Source of the DNA: Euglena gracilis
Lineage: Eukaryota; Euglenida; Euglenophyceae; Euglenales
DNA length: 64,000 bases
Assembly: GCA_039621445.1 (NCBI GenBank)
Contig: CP154954.1
Coordinates: forward strand, 30,322,395-30,386,394
Direction of reading: 5' to 3'
Shown: positions 10,301 through 19,275 of the stretch, piece after piece
Layout of the letters: each line of letters opens with the position of its first letter
Position numbering within the stretch: position 1 is the stretch's first letter
Made by a program: the position numbers and the translations under genes
Notes under the pieces: generated by a model
Told to the model about the DNA's origin: nothing
What the model saw: only the letters and a program-made list of their open reading frames with translations
Databases searched by the model: none

Positions 10301-10720
10301 TCCAGACCAACCCTCCCCCAAAAAATCAAAAAACATAGTTTAATTTTCCTTCTGACACTTTTCACTTTGCGCTGGAAAATTTTGACAAATTTCGCCCAAA
10401 AAGTGTCCAAAATGACATGTTTGCCATTTGGGGTTAATTTTTTTTGGCCCGCCGCTTCGCGCTGGCCGAAAATCAGTCAGCCGGACTGCGCCACTGTTTA
10501 GGTGGGGGGGGCACCCCACCTCCCCCCTCCTGCACCGGAGGGGAGGTCCGACCCCCCCCCCCCCCCCCCCTTATATCAAACCCTGGGGGGGGGGGGGCAG
10601 CCCTCTCCAGAAGTTTCCCGCACGGCTGAGTGGAGAAGCCGCGGCCTGGAGCCGGCCCTGCGGGAAATCGGCTTTGATGTCTTTTCCATCGGCCGGACAA
10701 AGGCCCAGCGGTACAATTGA
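1268..10720 (+). CDS. UGDH: UDP-glucose 6-dehydrogenase, 5'-incomplete, ten visible exons
   Basis: Oxidises UDP-glucose to UDP-glucuronate with two NAD+ in the cytosol, feeding nucleotide-sugar and polysaccharide synthesis. Exons assigned by homology: 1268-1380, 2156-2179, 2346-2398, 2885-2959, 4677-4850, 5189-5302, 6076-6280, 8973-9121, 9376-9478, 10634-10720. All join in frame, giving about 365 codons. Seen in order: [63 protein letters not shown] with the catalytic Cys; [41 protein letters not shown]; then a TGA stop at 10718-10720. The first ~115 residues (N-terminal Rossmann NAD-binding part) are missing and must lie upstream of the window. The C-terminal tail is shorter than in animals. 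The introns contain only repeats. The family assignment is secure; exon edges are good to a few bases. Confidence 0.95.
1381..2155 (+). other. Nonconventional UGDH intron with MITE-like 5' end
   Basis: Starts gatCAGGGTTTGACGTAAGG and ends CTGccaca, so CAG is at +4 and CTG at -8. There is no AG acceptor. The first 20 bases after the boundary closely match the terminal inverted repeat of the element at 3799-4202. Inside, 1620-1700 holds short repeats of acccacataggacacactc. No gene is seen. Confidence 0.7.
2156..2179 (+). CDS. UGDH: UGDH 24-bp microexon FEVLSNPE
   Basis: Eight codons, TTT GAA GTA CTG TCA AAC CCA GAG, encode FEVLSNPE. This is exactly the segment preceding FLAEGTA in UGDH from animals and plants. 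The upstream intron ends CTGccaca. Both edges are in phase 0. Confidence 0.85.
2346..2398 (+). CDS. UGDH: UGDH exon [18 protein letters not shown]
   Basis: Continues the microexon: [18 protein letters not shown], ending in phase 2 (GTG TT). The preceding intron (2180-2345) ends CTGgcgag. Its start CCAGTGC can pair with GTGCTGG at its end, allowing G-U pairs. The Glu of NPEFLAEG contributes to the active site of the family. Confidence 0.88.
2399..2884 (+). other. Nonconventional UGDH intron with fully pairing ends
   Basis: Begins gatCAGGTATTATT and ends AATAATGCCTGgcgct. CAGGUAUUAUU pairs over 11 bases with AAUAAUGCCUG (one G-U). CAG is at +4 to +6 and CTG at -8 to -6; GT/AG ends are absent. 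The 8 bases before CAG (GTGTTGAT) and after CTG (GCGCTGAT) match at 6 of 8, like an aged target duplication. It contains a (TA)n tract near 2433-2476 and 'aaggcattttaagg' repeats at 2765-2850. Confidence 0.85.
2885..2959 (+). CDS. UGDH: UGDH exon [15 protein letters not shown]
   Basis: Encodes (L)[25 protein letters not shown], matching the IGG-T-G-A-LxxVYxxWVP block of UGDH. It starts with one base completing TTG and ends with CC of the Pro codon, so both neighbouring introns are phase 2. Confidence 0.9.
2960..4676 (+). other. Nonconventional UGDH intron with a nested MITE
   Basis: Begins gcaCAGCTGATTTTGG and ends CCAAGGTCAGCTGcctct. CAGCUGAUUUUGG pairs with CCAAGGUCAGCUG over 13 bases with two G-U pairs. 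Joining the exons gives [11 protein letters not shown] with no extra residue. The interior holds poly-T rich DNA, G/C-run repeats and the MITE at 3799-4202. A lone 'tatatcaaaccc' terminus sits near 3685. No gene is seen. Confidence 0.85.
3799..4202. mobile_element. CAG...CTG MITE with 8-bp target duplication
   Basis: Terminal inverted repeats CAGGGTTTGATATAAGGA and TCCTTATATCAAACCCTG flank 404 bp of G/C-run DNA with no coding capacity. It is bordered on both sides by GTCCGGAC (3791-3798 and 4203-4210), an 8-bp target duplication. Related ends occur at 1384, about 9867 and about 10586. The transposase family is unknown; 8-bp duplications occur for example in hAT-type transposition. Confidence 0.85.
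4677..4850 (+). CDS. UGDH: UGDH exon, substrate-binding helices
   Basis: Encodes [58 protein letters not shown]. It contains the conserved Lys and Asn of [12 protein letters not shown], which bind and activate substrate in the family. The following intron (4851-5188) carries AACAC/CACAC simple repeats at 4875-4950 and ends CTGcctgg; its 5' CAG is CAA. Confidence 0.93.
4851..5188 (+). other. UGDH intron with AACAC repeats
   Basis: Between RIG and RKFLKAS. It starts cccCAAccgg (CAA instead of CAG at +4) and ends CTGcctgg (CTG at -8). A GT...AG alternative (4869 to about 5178) would stay in frame but add about 10 residues to a conserved junction, so it is less likely. Interior: cacaacac/ccacacc microsatellite. 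Confidence 0.6.
5189..5302 (+). CDS. UGDH: UGDH exon with catalytic Cys
   Basis: Encodes [37 protein letters not shown]. The Cys of GGSCFQKD is the catalytic nucleophile of the family and the Asp after QK is also conserved. The right edge is uncertain. GTACAG fits both GT and the NNNCAG rule but would change the conserved Trp of YW to Cys; a later junction at a shared GTGG would keep it. Confidence 0.92.
5303..6075 (+). other. UGDH intron, mixed conventional/nonconventional ends
   Basis: Starts gtaCAG and ends CTGtttcag, so it has GT...AG and also the CAG/CTG marks. It could be of the intermediate type reported in euglenids. The interior is dominated by G/C runs with two copies of 'aaaaggccattttcaatgaaa' (about 5673 and 5876). 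Confidence 0.6.
6076..6280 (+). CDS. UGDH: UGDH exon, C-terminal NAD-binding domain start
   Basis: Encodes [63 protein letters not shown]. This is the start of the second Rossmann-like, UDP-binding domain; [11 protein letters not shown] is invariant in the family. It ends in phase 0 at TAC. Confidence 0.95.
6281..8972 (+). other. Long nonconventional UGDH intron with nested repeats
   Basis: Starts gccCAGGGACACGGTGCCAAG and ends CTTGGCACCTATCCCTGccat. CAGGGA/TCCCTG and GGTGCCAAG/CTTGGCACC pair with a small internal loop, a 15-bp end-to-end stem. Joining gives YDPKV with no extra residue. It contains the MITE at 7347-7602, a GGAGGCTCTGCAGAGCCTCC hairpin near 7233, an inverted repeat TTGAACCAGG/CCTGGTTCAA bounding 8475-8703, and 'aaggcattttaagg' repeats near 8715-8770. 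No gene is seen. Confidence 0.85.
7347..7602. mobile_element. CAGGGG...CCCCTG MITE with 8-bp target duplication
   Basis: A 256-bp element with inverted ends CAGGGGTTTTTTTAG and CTTAAAAATCCCCTG, flanked by ATTCCACA at 7339-7346 and 7603-7610. The middle has G runs, a short 'gcgccgaaggtgccg' segment and C runs, with no coding potential. Related sequence occurs at 1-150; similar left ends occur near 12717 and 15178. Confidence 0.85.
8973..9121 (+). CDS. UGDH: UGDH exon [14 protein letters not shown]
   Basis: Encodes [49 protein letters not shown]. It matches the DPKV-EEQ helix and the A-AHAIVV strand of UGDH. The following intron (9122-9375) has pairing ends AGGGAAGT / ACTTCCCT. Confidence 0.93.
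9376..9478 (+). CDS. UGDH: UGDH exon TEWDEFK..FDGRG
   Basis: Encodes [40 protein letters not shown] and the Arg of FDGR are conserved; that Arg completes the active site of the partner subunit in the family. The next base run GGTCAGG fits either GT or NNNCAG. Confidence 0.94.
9479..10633 (+). other. Last UGDH intron, G/C-run repeats
   Basis: Starts near (g)gtCAGG and ends CTGagtgg. It contains a repeat copy related to the 3799-4202 element: left-end-like CAAGGTTCAATATACGGAGG near 9867, right end TTATATCAAACCCTG near 10586, both next to G runs. It also holds repeated 'gtgactgattggttttt' segments near 9993-10230 that also occur at 1015-1045. No gene is seen. Confidence 0.6.
10634..10720 (+). 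CDS. UGDH: UGDH terminal exon
   Basis: Encodes [20 protein letters not shown] then RTKAQRYN and TGA. REIGFxVxSIG is the usual C-terminal strand of UGDH; the long disordered tail of animal enzymes is absent. The preceding intron ends CTGagtgg. Confidence 0.92.
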   Translation, partial: RSRGLEPALREIGFDVFSIGRTKAQRYN

Positions 10721-10826
10721 GCACTATCCTTATCCATCTGCCCCTGATGGCGTCCGCTCATTCCGACGTCCCCTCTCACCGGACTGCCCCTCTCAGATGG
10801 GGAAGGCTGCATGTGTGTGGGTGTGG

Positions 10827-10861
<35 letters not shown>

Positions 10862-13800
10862 TGTCACAACAGAAATGTACTGCTCCTGAGAATTCCCCCT
10901 CCCCAGGCACCAAGTGGGGCTGGTTTTGCAGGGGGGGGAAATTGATATCCGCAATTTTTCCGCAATTTCCGCAATTTTTCCGCAATTTTTTTTGCATTTT
11001 TTTTCGCAGAATTTTTTCCCACCACCGAAGATGGAAGATGAGTTCAAGCCATTCTTCAAATGGATCAACAGGTGTGCTATTGTGTTTTGTCCCCCCCCCA
11101 GTTTACCAATTTTTCTCACAGGTGCACCACTGGTCACAGGATTGGGTGCGTCCTACCTGTGCAAGAACTTCAAGCGTGTTGATTTGTGCTCGCCTGCATC
11201 GACGTGGGTGTTGTGGTGTTCTGAACCTCACAATTGAAAAATTTCTAAGTCCCCTCAAGCAGAAATGTGTATATTCCGGATATCAATTTTTCCGCAATTT
11301 TCCACAGTTTTTCCGCAATTTTTCCGAAGGCCTCCGATATCAATTCCCCCCCCTGGGTTTTGGACGGAAGGTCCCTACACTGCGGTTCCAATTGCGATTA
11401 CACTGTGATTTCCTTTGGACGTCCTTTTTTTGCATTTTCTTTCCAGAGGCTTGCAAATGCAATTAACCCCCCCCCCCAAATAATACCCCCCCCCCCCCCG
11501 GTTTATTATTTGGGCACCCGAAGTCGGGGTCCAGGGGGGTTTATTATTTGGGCAAAAATTTCGAAGACAAAAATTGACCCGAAAACCCCTCCACAGGCTC
11601 CAATGGTCACTTTTTTGGCATTTTGGGGCTTTTTTTTGAAAATTGGGTGCTTTTTTGGCAGGGCTCCATCAAATTTTTTTCCAAAGCGTTCAGAAAATTG
11701 GGGCATTTTCTAGAGGAATTTTGCAGAATGCGTATACCAGAACTAACAAAAGAGCAATAGTCCGACATGTTAGGGATATGGTGATCAAACACTTCCCAAC
11801 ACCGCACGGGATGGGTCTGGGTGGGGGGGGGGAAGTGTTTGCCAGACGAGGCACTCCAGGGCACCGCGAGCCTGAAAGTGGTCCCCCAAATAAGACCTGA
11901 CCCAAAATTTGGGCCAGGTCCCAAAAAGCGTCACTTTCCAGGTTTCCAAAAACACCCAAAATTTTTCATCTGTGCTCTACGCCATGTGTCAACATGTGTC
12001 ATGTGTGTTAAAAATTGAATTCCCCCAGTGTTGTTGTGCTTCAAAAGTGTCAAATAATTGTAATCCAGGAAAAATTTTCATCTCCAGCGCTTTGCACCGT
12101 CAGTGGGAGTCTGGAATTGGCGGGGGGGTTTTTTTATAGATTTTTTCTTTGTCGGCCCAGTGGGGGGGGGGCTTCCTTTTGGGGAGGTCTTACAGTAATA
12201 ATAGTGGGCATAATAGGACACCTGAAAATTGGTGGGTCAAACCTAGGGCAGAACGGGAATCGGCCAAACCGCCAGGGTGGTGGTGTGGGGGGGGGGGTCG
12301 ACTACCCCCCCCCCCTGCATTGGCGGTGGTGATGGTGTGCACACACCATCAGGGGGACCCTGGACCCCCCCCCCCCCCGGGGCTGGTGGCCAGGCCGGAC
12401 GAAGGGGTAAAGGGCACCAAAAAGGCAGCCACAGTGCACACAGGGGGCTGGCTGGTGGCTGTTTTCCCGTGTCCAGCAAAATGGCTAGCCAGTGGACCCC
12501 TGCCTCCCGGGGCTTAAGCAATGGCCTGACCAGATGGTCACCCCCGGCCGGGGGCTTAAGCAATGGTCGGTATATAGGGGTGGTCGGTGGACAAGAGGAC
12601 AGGGTGGGTACCCCCCCTTTGCCCAACGACCACCCCTAACCCCCGGTCGGGGGTTGTAGATCAGGGGGTGTGTATGACCGCCCCCCGTGGTCGGGGTTGT
12701 AGGTGACCTTGGGAAAACAGGGGTTTTTTCAGGTCAGGGTGTGTATGCCCCCCCCCCCCCGTCGGGGGTTGTAGGAACCCGGTCGGTGAGCAAAAGCACC
12801 TCGAAACTGACATTGACCCGGAAATTTTTGGTTTTGAGGACGGGCAAACACTCAGAACGCCGGTTCAGGTTGCCGCCTGAACCGGCGTTCTGGACACGTG
12901 TTTGCATCGAAGTCAGGGTCAAGATAAAATCCTTACCCTGACCCTACTCCTGAAATAGCCCAAAATTTTTGTCTGTTATCTCACGACAGACTCTCCCCCC
13001 AAAACCCTTGGGCCCGGAAGGGAATAGCCCCTTCTGAGGGCTTTGAGCGGATTCTGGGGTGACCATCCTGGGGGGTCGGGCTGACTTTGGGATGGGACAC
13101 GGACCTCTGGGTCGCTTCAAAAATGCCTGATTTTGCTTTAAAAATGAAACAGAATGCTCATTTTTTGAAATTTTTTGAACGCTCCTCATGCGGAAAACAC
13201 CAAACCATTAAAAAAATTGGCAATATGCTCAAAAATGAGGGAGGAAGTTGTTTTTTTGTTCATTTTCCGGCGCGCAGCGCGGGAAAAAATTGCCATTTTT
13301 GAAACCTGCTGAGGAGGGTCTGGATACACCCCAACATCCAGGGGGGGGGGTCGGCAACCCCCCACCGCCTGATTCGATACCGACGGGCTTCCCATCAATC
13401 CCTGTGGAGGTTTGGTTCTACATAAGGAGGGTATCACCCCTTCTTGACTGCCAGACCCCGCTGTGGCCGGACCCCACCCCAAGGTCAAGTTTTATTTAGG
13501 CGATTTGCACCGAAATAATTTTGGAAATTTTCGCAAGTTTGCCAAAGGTGCCCAAAACGGCATCTGGGTTGATTTTGGGGTTTCGGAAAAATTTTGGCCA
13601 AAAGTCGGTCATCTTGGCTGCATGTCTGTTTGTTTGAACCAGGGCAGGGCTGTGCGGGAATACCCGCAACCCTATGGGTGGTGGGTGGGGGGGGGTCGAC
13701 CAGTCCCCCTTCCTGGTGGTTGGGGAGGGGCCGACCCCCCCCCCACCAGGCCTTCCTGTATATCCAGGGGCGCTGATTTTTTGTTGAAATTGTCCTTCGG

Positions 13801-13950
13801 CGCCAAAGGAGTTTTTCCCTGCGCGGGTGCTGTGGTGGTTGGGGGGGGGTTCGACCCCCCCCCAGGCTTTCCTGTACAACCGTAGACCAGGGGATATATT
13901 TTTAAGGTGTAAATTTTCAAATTTTAAGGCGTTTTTCAGGGTTTTTAAAG
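10721..13950. other. Non-coding, simple repeats and G/C-run elements
   Basis: A (GT)n tract lies at 10809-10864. Repeated 'tttccgcaattttt' occurs at 10940-11005 and 11280-11330. Opposed G and C runs around GTCGAC occur near 12295 and 13690. No convincing gene is seen. A short frame at 11030-11075 (MEDEFKPFFKWIN) looks protein-like but has no supporting continuation. Confidence 0.5.
12853..12892. repeat. Perfect 17-bp inverted repeat
   Basis: CAGAACGCCGGTTCAGG and CCTGAACCGGCGTTCTG are separated by 6 bases. The GCCGGTT core recurs as inverted pairs at 49.0 and 49.8 kb. Confidence 0.85.
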
Positions 13951-14708
13951 GCATTGTTCCTGCTTGCCTTTTTTGGGGGCGATTATTGGACCTGTTGGAA
14001 CCTGAAGCTCAATATCCTCCCCCAATGGCTCTTTCCCGTGCTTCCCAGGACCAAGCCTTCCCCGTTCCATGCCCGCCTGTTGCTCCTCCGGGAACAACCT
14101 CACCTCCCTAGAACGATCTCCCAAGGTATCTCAGGTATCTCTGGTGATCAATCATTGGGGGTGGGTGGGAGAGGTCCTTGTGAAATTCCCATTCAGAGAA
14201 TTCTTCAGGCATCCTCATCAGCAGGATTCCACTTTGCTGTGGACCCCTATGCTCCCCAATCCAAATGTCGGCCGAAATGGATCTGAGGATTTGCCAAACC
14301 AGAGATCCAGACAAAGTTCTTTGGGGGTGCTGCAACGTCAGTCAGGTTGGTTTCTCCAAATGCCACACGATGCCTTGTGGCCGGGCAAGAAGATGTGTTT
14401 TGTACCAGGCTGCAATTTTTACTGTGTGTCAGCCGAAGACTGCCAAGCTGTGTCCGAACCGGTCACCGTAGTTGGCAGGCTGCTTCCGATCGACCGGCTG
14501 TTGCAGACAGGCGGCCTTCTCATTGGTATTTGTTCGATGGTGGGTTTGAGAGAACCGTTTGAATGCTGTGTCACAGGTAGCTTTGAGGACCAGAGGTCCA
14601 CCAGCCAGAACTTGCCAGCCAGAACTTGCCAACCAACCTCTAATTTTTTCCCCCTCTAGCTCTTTAATTTTTGACGCCTTTCTCAGGTAAATGCTCAAAC
14701 AGACTTTC

Positions 14709-14973
14709 TTTCATTTAGGGTGCCGCGGTGAAGTCTGCTGCGGCACAAAAAAAATTCCGCGGCGCACAATCAAATTTTTGCCGCGCACCCGCGGCGCACC
14801 TGAAACGCTGCCGCGGCGCACCAACAACGCACCTGCAGCACAGCAATGCCGCGGGGATGGCTATGCCGCGGTGCACGCAATGCACAGAAAGAAATCTTCT
14901 GCGGCACACACGGTCACAAAATTTCCTGTGCCGCGGCGCAGAAAAAAAAAATTCCGCGGCGCACTAAATGAAA
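14709..14973. mobile_element. CCGCGG-rich foldback / MITE
   Basis: The ends TTTCATTTAGGGTGCCGCGG and CCGCGGCGCACTAAATGAAA are inverted copies. About ten CCGCGG or TGCCGCGG palindromes sit inside, alternating in orientation. No coding sequence and no clear target duplication are seen. The ends are seen directly; the transposon nature is inferred. Confidence 0.6.
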
Positions 14974-16005
14974 ATCTGTTTTCAAATGCACTTTTGACAA
15001 ATTTGAGGGAGGAGGAAAAGATGGAAGACTTTGGATTATACTCTGACTCCAACCCACCTGTGTCCCAGGGAGGTGGGGAGAGCATGGCCACCCGGACAGA
15101 GTTCATTTTCTCTCCACATGCCAATTTGTCTTCAATTACATTTGGTCTGAACAGGGTGAGCTGCAGACGCCCACACCAGGGGTTTTTTCAGTCTTGGACC
15201 CCCTCCTGGGGGGGGGGAGGGGGGGGTCCCTTGGACCCCCTCCTTTGGGGGGGAGTTGGGGGTTGGGGGTAGGGGCCGGTGGGTATTTCAGGCCAGCCCG
15301 GCATCGCAGGTCGGACCCATTGGGGGAGGTCCACAAGCCAGCTGGCTTGAAAAAAGCTGGCGGGGCCCCACCCTTCGACAACGAAGCAGGCTCAGAGCCA
15401 GAAAACTTGGGTTGCTGGAAAAAAAGCCGCTGGCCACCTTTTTAAAGGCCTTGGGGGGTGGGCTCAGACTAGAAATTTGGACTGGCTTACCCCCCCCCCC
15501 CGAGGGGGGGCTTGACCCTGGCTGGACCTGAGGTGGGCCGGCCTGGGTCGAAATCGGACAATTGCCTGAAAAATGACCTGCAAGACAGTTTTGAACGTCT
15601 GACAACCCCCCCCCAAAACGCCCAAGACACCCCCCAAGGCACCATTTGTGGCCATTTTTGCACACCCTTTCCAAAATTTTCGGTGTTTTGCGCCTAAAAT
15701 TTTGAGCTGGACCTTGCAAAAAGGGGCTGGCTGGCAGGGCCAGCACCCCCCTTGGGGTGCTGCTGCAGCTGGGCTGGGCCAAAATCGGGGCTGGCAGCAG
15801 CAGCCCCCCCTTCCCCCCCCCCCCCAGGGGGTCTTAAAGAGATGCATGCTGCTGGCTGGTGGACCCCCCCCAAAGGGCCCCCCATCTGGAGTTGAGCCAA
15901 GCTTCTACCAGGCTGAAACCTGGGAGGGGGTCTTGGAATGCCCTGGTGGTGGGCCAAAAAGTGCTCAAAGATGGCCTTTTCTGGGCTTATGCAGGGGGGG
16001 GGGAA
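14974..16005. other. Non-coding G/C-run region
   Basis: Contains a CAGGGGTTTTTTCAGTCTTGG left end near 15178 similar to the MITE at 7347, followed by long G and C runs and 'gctggctgg' rich DNA. The frame at 15019-15160 (EEEKMEDFGLYSDSN..) is not recognised. No gene can be supported. Confidence 0.45.
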
Positions 16006-16009
16006 ATGC

Positions 16010-16415
16010 AACTTGCATAATTTGCATTTTTTTGCATAATCGGCTTTTCCCGAAATTTGCATTTTTTTGCATTTTTTTGCATTTTTTTGCATAAAATATT
16101 TTCCCCGGAAAAAATTTTTGTAGTTGGTTGCCATATGTTTGAATTTTTTTGCATATTTTTGCATTTTCTACATATAATATTTTGCCCTGGAAAAAATTTT
16201 TGTTGTTGGTTGCCATATTTATGGACTTTTTTGCATTTTTTTTGCATTTTTTTTGCATAAAATATTTTGCCCTGGAAATTTTTTTTGATCTTAGGCAGCA
16301 AAGCTCTGTTATAGTCCAGCTTTTTCTCAGGTTTTTCATGCAAGTTGCATTTTTTTGCATTTTTTTGCATTTTTTTGCATTTTTTTGCATTTTTTTGACT
16401 TGCATAATTTGAAGG
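16010..16415. repeat. GCATTTTTTT tandem array
   Basis: Runs of 'tttttttgcat' (10-11 bp) are interspersed with about three copies of a longer unit containing 'aaaatattttgccctggaaaaaatttttgttgttggttgccatat'. It is AT-rich and leaves artificial frames of repeated MHFFAF/KKCKKMQ on the two strands. Confidence 0.8.
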
Positions 16416-17950
16416 GCCCAGTTGCATTTTTTCACCCCCCCTGGCTTATGGCGCCGGAAGTGCCCTGGCCAAGTGCCCAGGCACTTTTGGCTCTGCCCCC
16501 CCCCACCGGGAGGTCGGATCTGGGTGCCTTGCTGCCCAGGCAGCCCCCCCAGGGTGGGGTCACACTGCCTTTAATCAGCCTCGCACCAAAAAGTCGAAGG
16601 CAGCTGCCTTCTACTCGGCCCCCAGGGGAAGGCAAGGGGGGGGGGTCGTATGAGGAACCCTGGTCCGATGTCGGGGGAAAGTCTGGGTTATTTCCGGGGG
16701 ATAGTTCCAACCGGATTCCCGGAGGATCACCATTTTTTAGCAAATTCGGAATTTGCGTTGAATTTTGGTAAAATTCCAAAAAACTGCGACCTAAGGACCA
16801 AACTGAGCCAGCATCCCCCCCCCCCCAGGGTTTTGAGAAAACCCCAATTGCAATAATTTTTTAGCTGAAGCGGAACTGCACAAAATTTTTTTCTTTCGAC
16901 CGAAACACCCACACACTCCTGGTAGATCGGGACCTCCTTTTGGAAGCCCAAAAACTGACCGTAAACATCTTTTGCAAAGTGAAATTCCTTCTGCGTTGAA
17001 AGAGATCTTCCACCCAAAAAAAAAATGCTTTGGGGTACCTGATGGAATAACGGAAACAAATGAAAGCCCTGCAACCCAAAGCTCTGCATCCCGCCATTGC
17101 TTTGTCTGTGCTTTGCTTACCATTAAATGCGATTGAACTGAACGATGTTTGCGAATTCAATTCCTGGATCACAGCATGTCCACAACACCCAACACACAAT
17201 TTTGATGGGCACATCTCTGGGCCTCCCAGTTTCACACCTTCATCAGCAGAGATGGGAGGAAGGCTTTGCTTTAAGGCGTAATTTCCACAAAGCAAGGTTT
17301 CTTTAAAAGCATTCTTTAAATTTTTTTCAGTGTTTTAATTATTTTTTTCAAATTCCATTTCAAAGAAAAGTTGAAGACCCCCCCCGAACTATATCTGCCC
17401 CGGTACCCTTTGGCACGGGGTAGAACATGCACCTTGGGCTCCGCACCTTGCCCTTTGTGAGGCCATGGCTTTTCGCCAGCGGTGTTGTTTGGATCGGCAT
17501 TAGTGCATTTTTCGCCGGAGTAAGCAGATTCCGAGTTAACCTTTGGCCACCCAGAAGACAGGAACAGACACCTCAATCTGGCCTCCATTGGCCTCTTGAT
17601 TTTGAATACAATGGCCTCCGTTGGCCTTCTGAGGGGAGGCTGCTTGCTGCATTGATGTGCAGCTCCTGAGGGGTTCATGTTTGAGAGAGCTGTGGGGTAA
17701 GTTGGACATACCTTTCCCCAGTGGCAGTTTTGCAGCATGAGCTTCTGGCTTCCATAGCCTTGCAGCTTGGCTCCCTGCCCTTGATGGTGATGATGGCTGC
17801 CATAGCCTTTTTGAAAAGGGTCTCCATGCCCTTGATGCCGTCCATTTTCCCTTGGAATATTCCCCCTGGGTGGGGGGTGGGGATGTGAAAACGGGGGGGG
17901 GGTAGTCTCCCGGACCTGTCTTCCCATTTCTTTCCCTCTGGGCTGTGGGC
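16416..17950. other. No recognised gene
   Basis: Frames on both strands around 16727-17295 are open but unlike any family I know. 17427-17470 shares 'gggctccgcaccttgccctttgtgaggccatg' with 40240-40275 and 40650-40685, a dispersed repeat. No structure otherwise. Confidence 0.4.
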
Positions 17951-18678
17951 TACTGGTGTCTTTGTCTGCTCGACCTTCTTGCCACCACTGTCCAGGGTCC
18001 ATGGCCGTCGTTCAACTGTTGGAATTGAAATTTTTTGGGGGAAATGGAAGGTGGGGGGGGATGCGACAGCCAAGGACTGGCGCTCTGCTCTTGCCCCGTC
18101 ATCGTCTCCAGCGCCTGCTGCTCCTCCCTCTTCTTCACTTCAGGTTTCTTCCTTGAAATTCCTTTTAATGCCGCTTGAAAGTTTGGTTCCATGTTGGTTG
18201 CTCCGGCGCCTGCTGGACCTCCATCTTCTCCAGCTACTGCTGCCTTCGCTGGGGTTCTTTCTCGCTCCGCTGGGCCGCTGGACACCAGGTATGTTGCATC
18301 TTTCATGTAAATCAATATTTTCTTCCTCCGCTTTTCCTTATCGTCTGAATTGCTTTTTTGTCCTCTGTATTGATTGGTTGTTGCGGTGAGCGTTGTTGAA
18401 CTCGTTGAGTTGAAATTCTTTCTCCTAGGTCGAAGGGCAAAATTAGGAGTCAGCCAACTCCGGCAACAAAAAAGCAGTAAGAAGCACCTCCCACGCACAC
18501 ACAAACACACCAGAGCAGAGCAGCCGGCAAGGAAAGCAGGACCTCGCCATCTCGCAGTGCGGAGCCCGAGTGCTCCGGCCAGCCTGTACCCGACTTTATT
18601 TTCACTCGACCCCCGGGGGGGTGCTCCCAGCTGCTGGCTGGCTGAACCCCCCCTGGGGGTAGGGTGCGAGCAAGGCAT
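17950..18678 (-). CDS. Unrecognised basic ORF, possible retroelement ORF1
   Basis: A 242-aa open frame with a basic N-terminal half and a segment GPWTVVARR followed by SSRQRHQ. WTVV(A/x)R is often seen in ORF1/gag-like proteins of retroelements, but no zinc finger or other domain is visible. The upstream (N-terminal) part is proline/serine rich. It lies just outside the left LTR of the element at 18823. It could equally be chance coding; the function is unknown. Confidence 0.25.
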   Translation of the reverse strand: MPCSHPTPRGGSASQQLGAPPRGSSENKVGYRLAGALGLRTARWRGPAFLAGCSALVCLCVRGRCFLLLFCCRSWLTPNFALRPRRKNFNSTSSTTLTATTNQYRGQKSNSDDKEKRRKKILIYMKDATYLVSSGPAERERTPAKAAVAGEDGGPAGAGATNMEPNFQAALKGISRKKPEVKKREEQQALETMTGQEQSASPWLSHPPPPSISPKKFQFQQLNDGHGPWTVVARRSSRQRHQ

Positions 18679-18822
18679 GGCGTCACAAGGGCAAAGGGAG
18701 CATCAAGACCTCAAGGCCAGTGGAGGCAATTTCAATCAAAATCAGGAGGCCATTGGAGGCCAATATATGATTCAAAATCAGAAGTCCAGTGAAGGCCACT
18801 GCATTCAACATCACCACATCAG

Positions 18823-19265
18823 AGTGTACGTCCCGCCATTTCTCTTTCGCTTTTCCCTTTTCCCCGAAAAGGCGCGGGAGTAACAAAATATAAAACTTAT
18901 AAACCCTTTGTCCTCTTATGCAGAGCACAAGGCAAAGGGAGAGAAGGTTTTGTTTTGGGACCCGAGTCCCTTTTCTGTTGTTCTTGTTGACCTCTTCGGG
19001 TCTTGATAAAGAGAACAAAAATAATTGTAAAGATTGGGGTCTTCGCCCCTCAAAAGAAAACCTACTTACAAAACCAACCCAATAAAACCTCAAGCTAAGT
19101 AGGAACCAAGTGTTTCTTATTCTGCAAGAGAATTCCCTAACTGGGACGTCATCACCAGTTAGCGCAGAATCACCTAGCACTGTGTGCAGCTGGCCAAAGG
19201 CCAGTTAACAGGCATTCGCCCTTTGTAGCACACAATGTCATGGCATCATGGCTGCCTGGTACACA
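18823..19265 (-). repeat. 3' LTR
   Basis: 443 bp, nearly identical to 23289-23731 with scattered substitutions and two compensating 1-bp indels near the left end. On the element strand it starts TGTGTACCAGGCAGCC and ends CGTACACT. Confidence 0.93.
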
Positions 19266-19275
19266 TCCCCCTCCC
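19266..19275 (-). other. Polypurine tract
   Basis: On the - strand GGGAGGGGGA sits directly against the 3' LTR start TGTGT, the expected place for plus-strand priming in LTR elements. Confidence 0.75.

Noticed and set aside
11030-11240. Possible exons (MEDEFKPFFKWIN and APLVTGLGASYLCKNF) of a second host gene
   Set aside because: The first piece vaguely recalls chaperone-like sequence, but no continuation, conserved motif or consistent intron pair was found.
16057-16412. Phe/His-rich ORFs (MHFFAFFCIF..)
   Set aside because: Pure translation of the GCATTTTTTT array.
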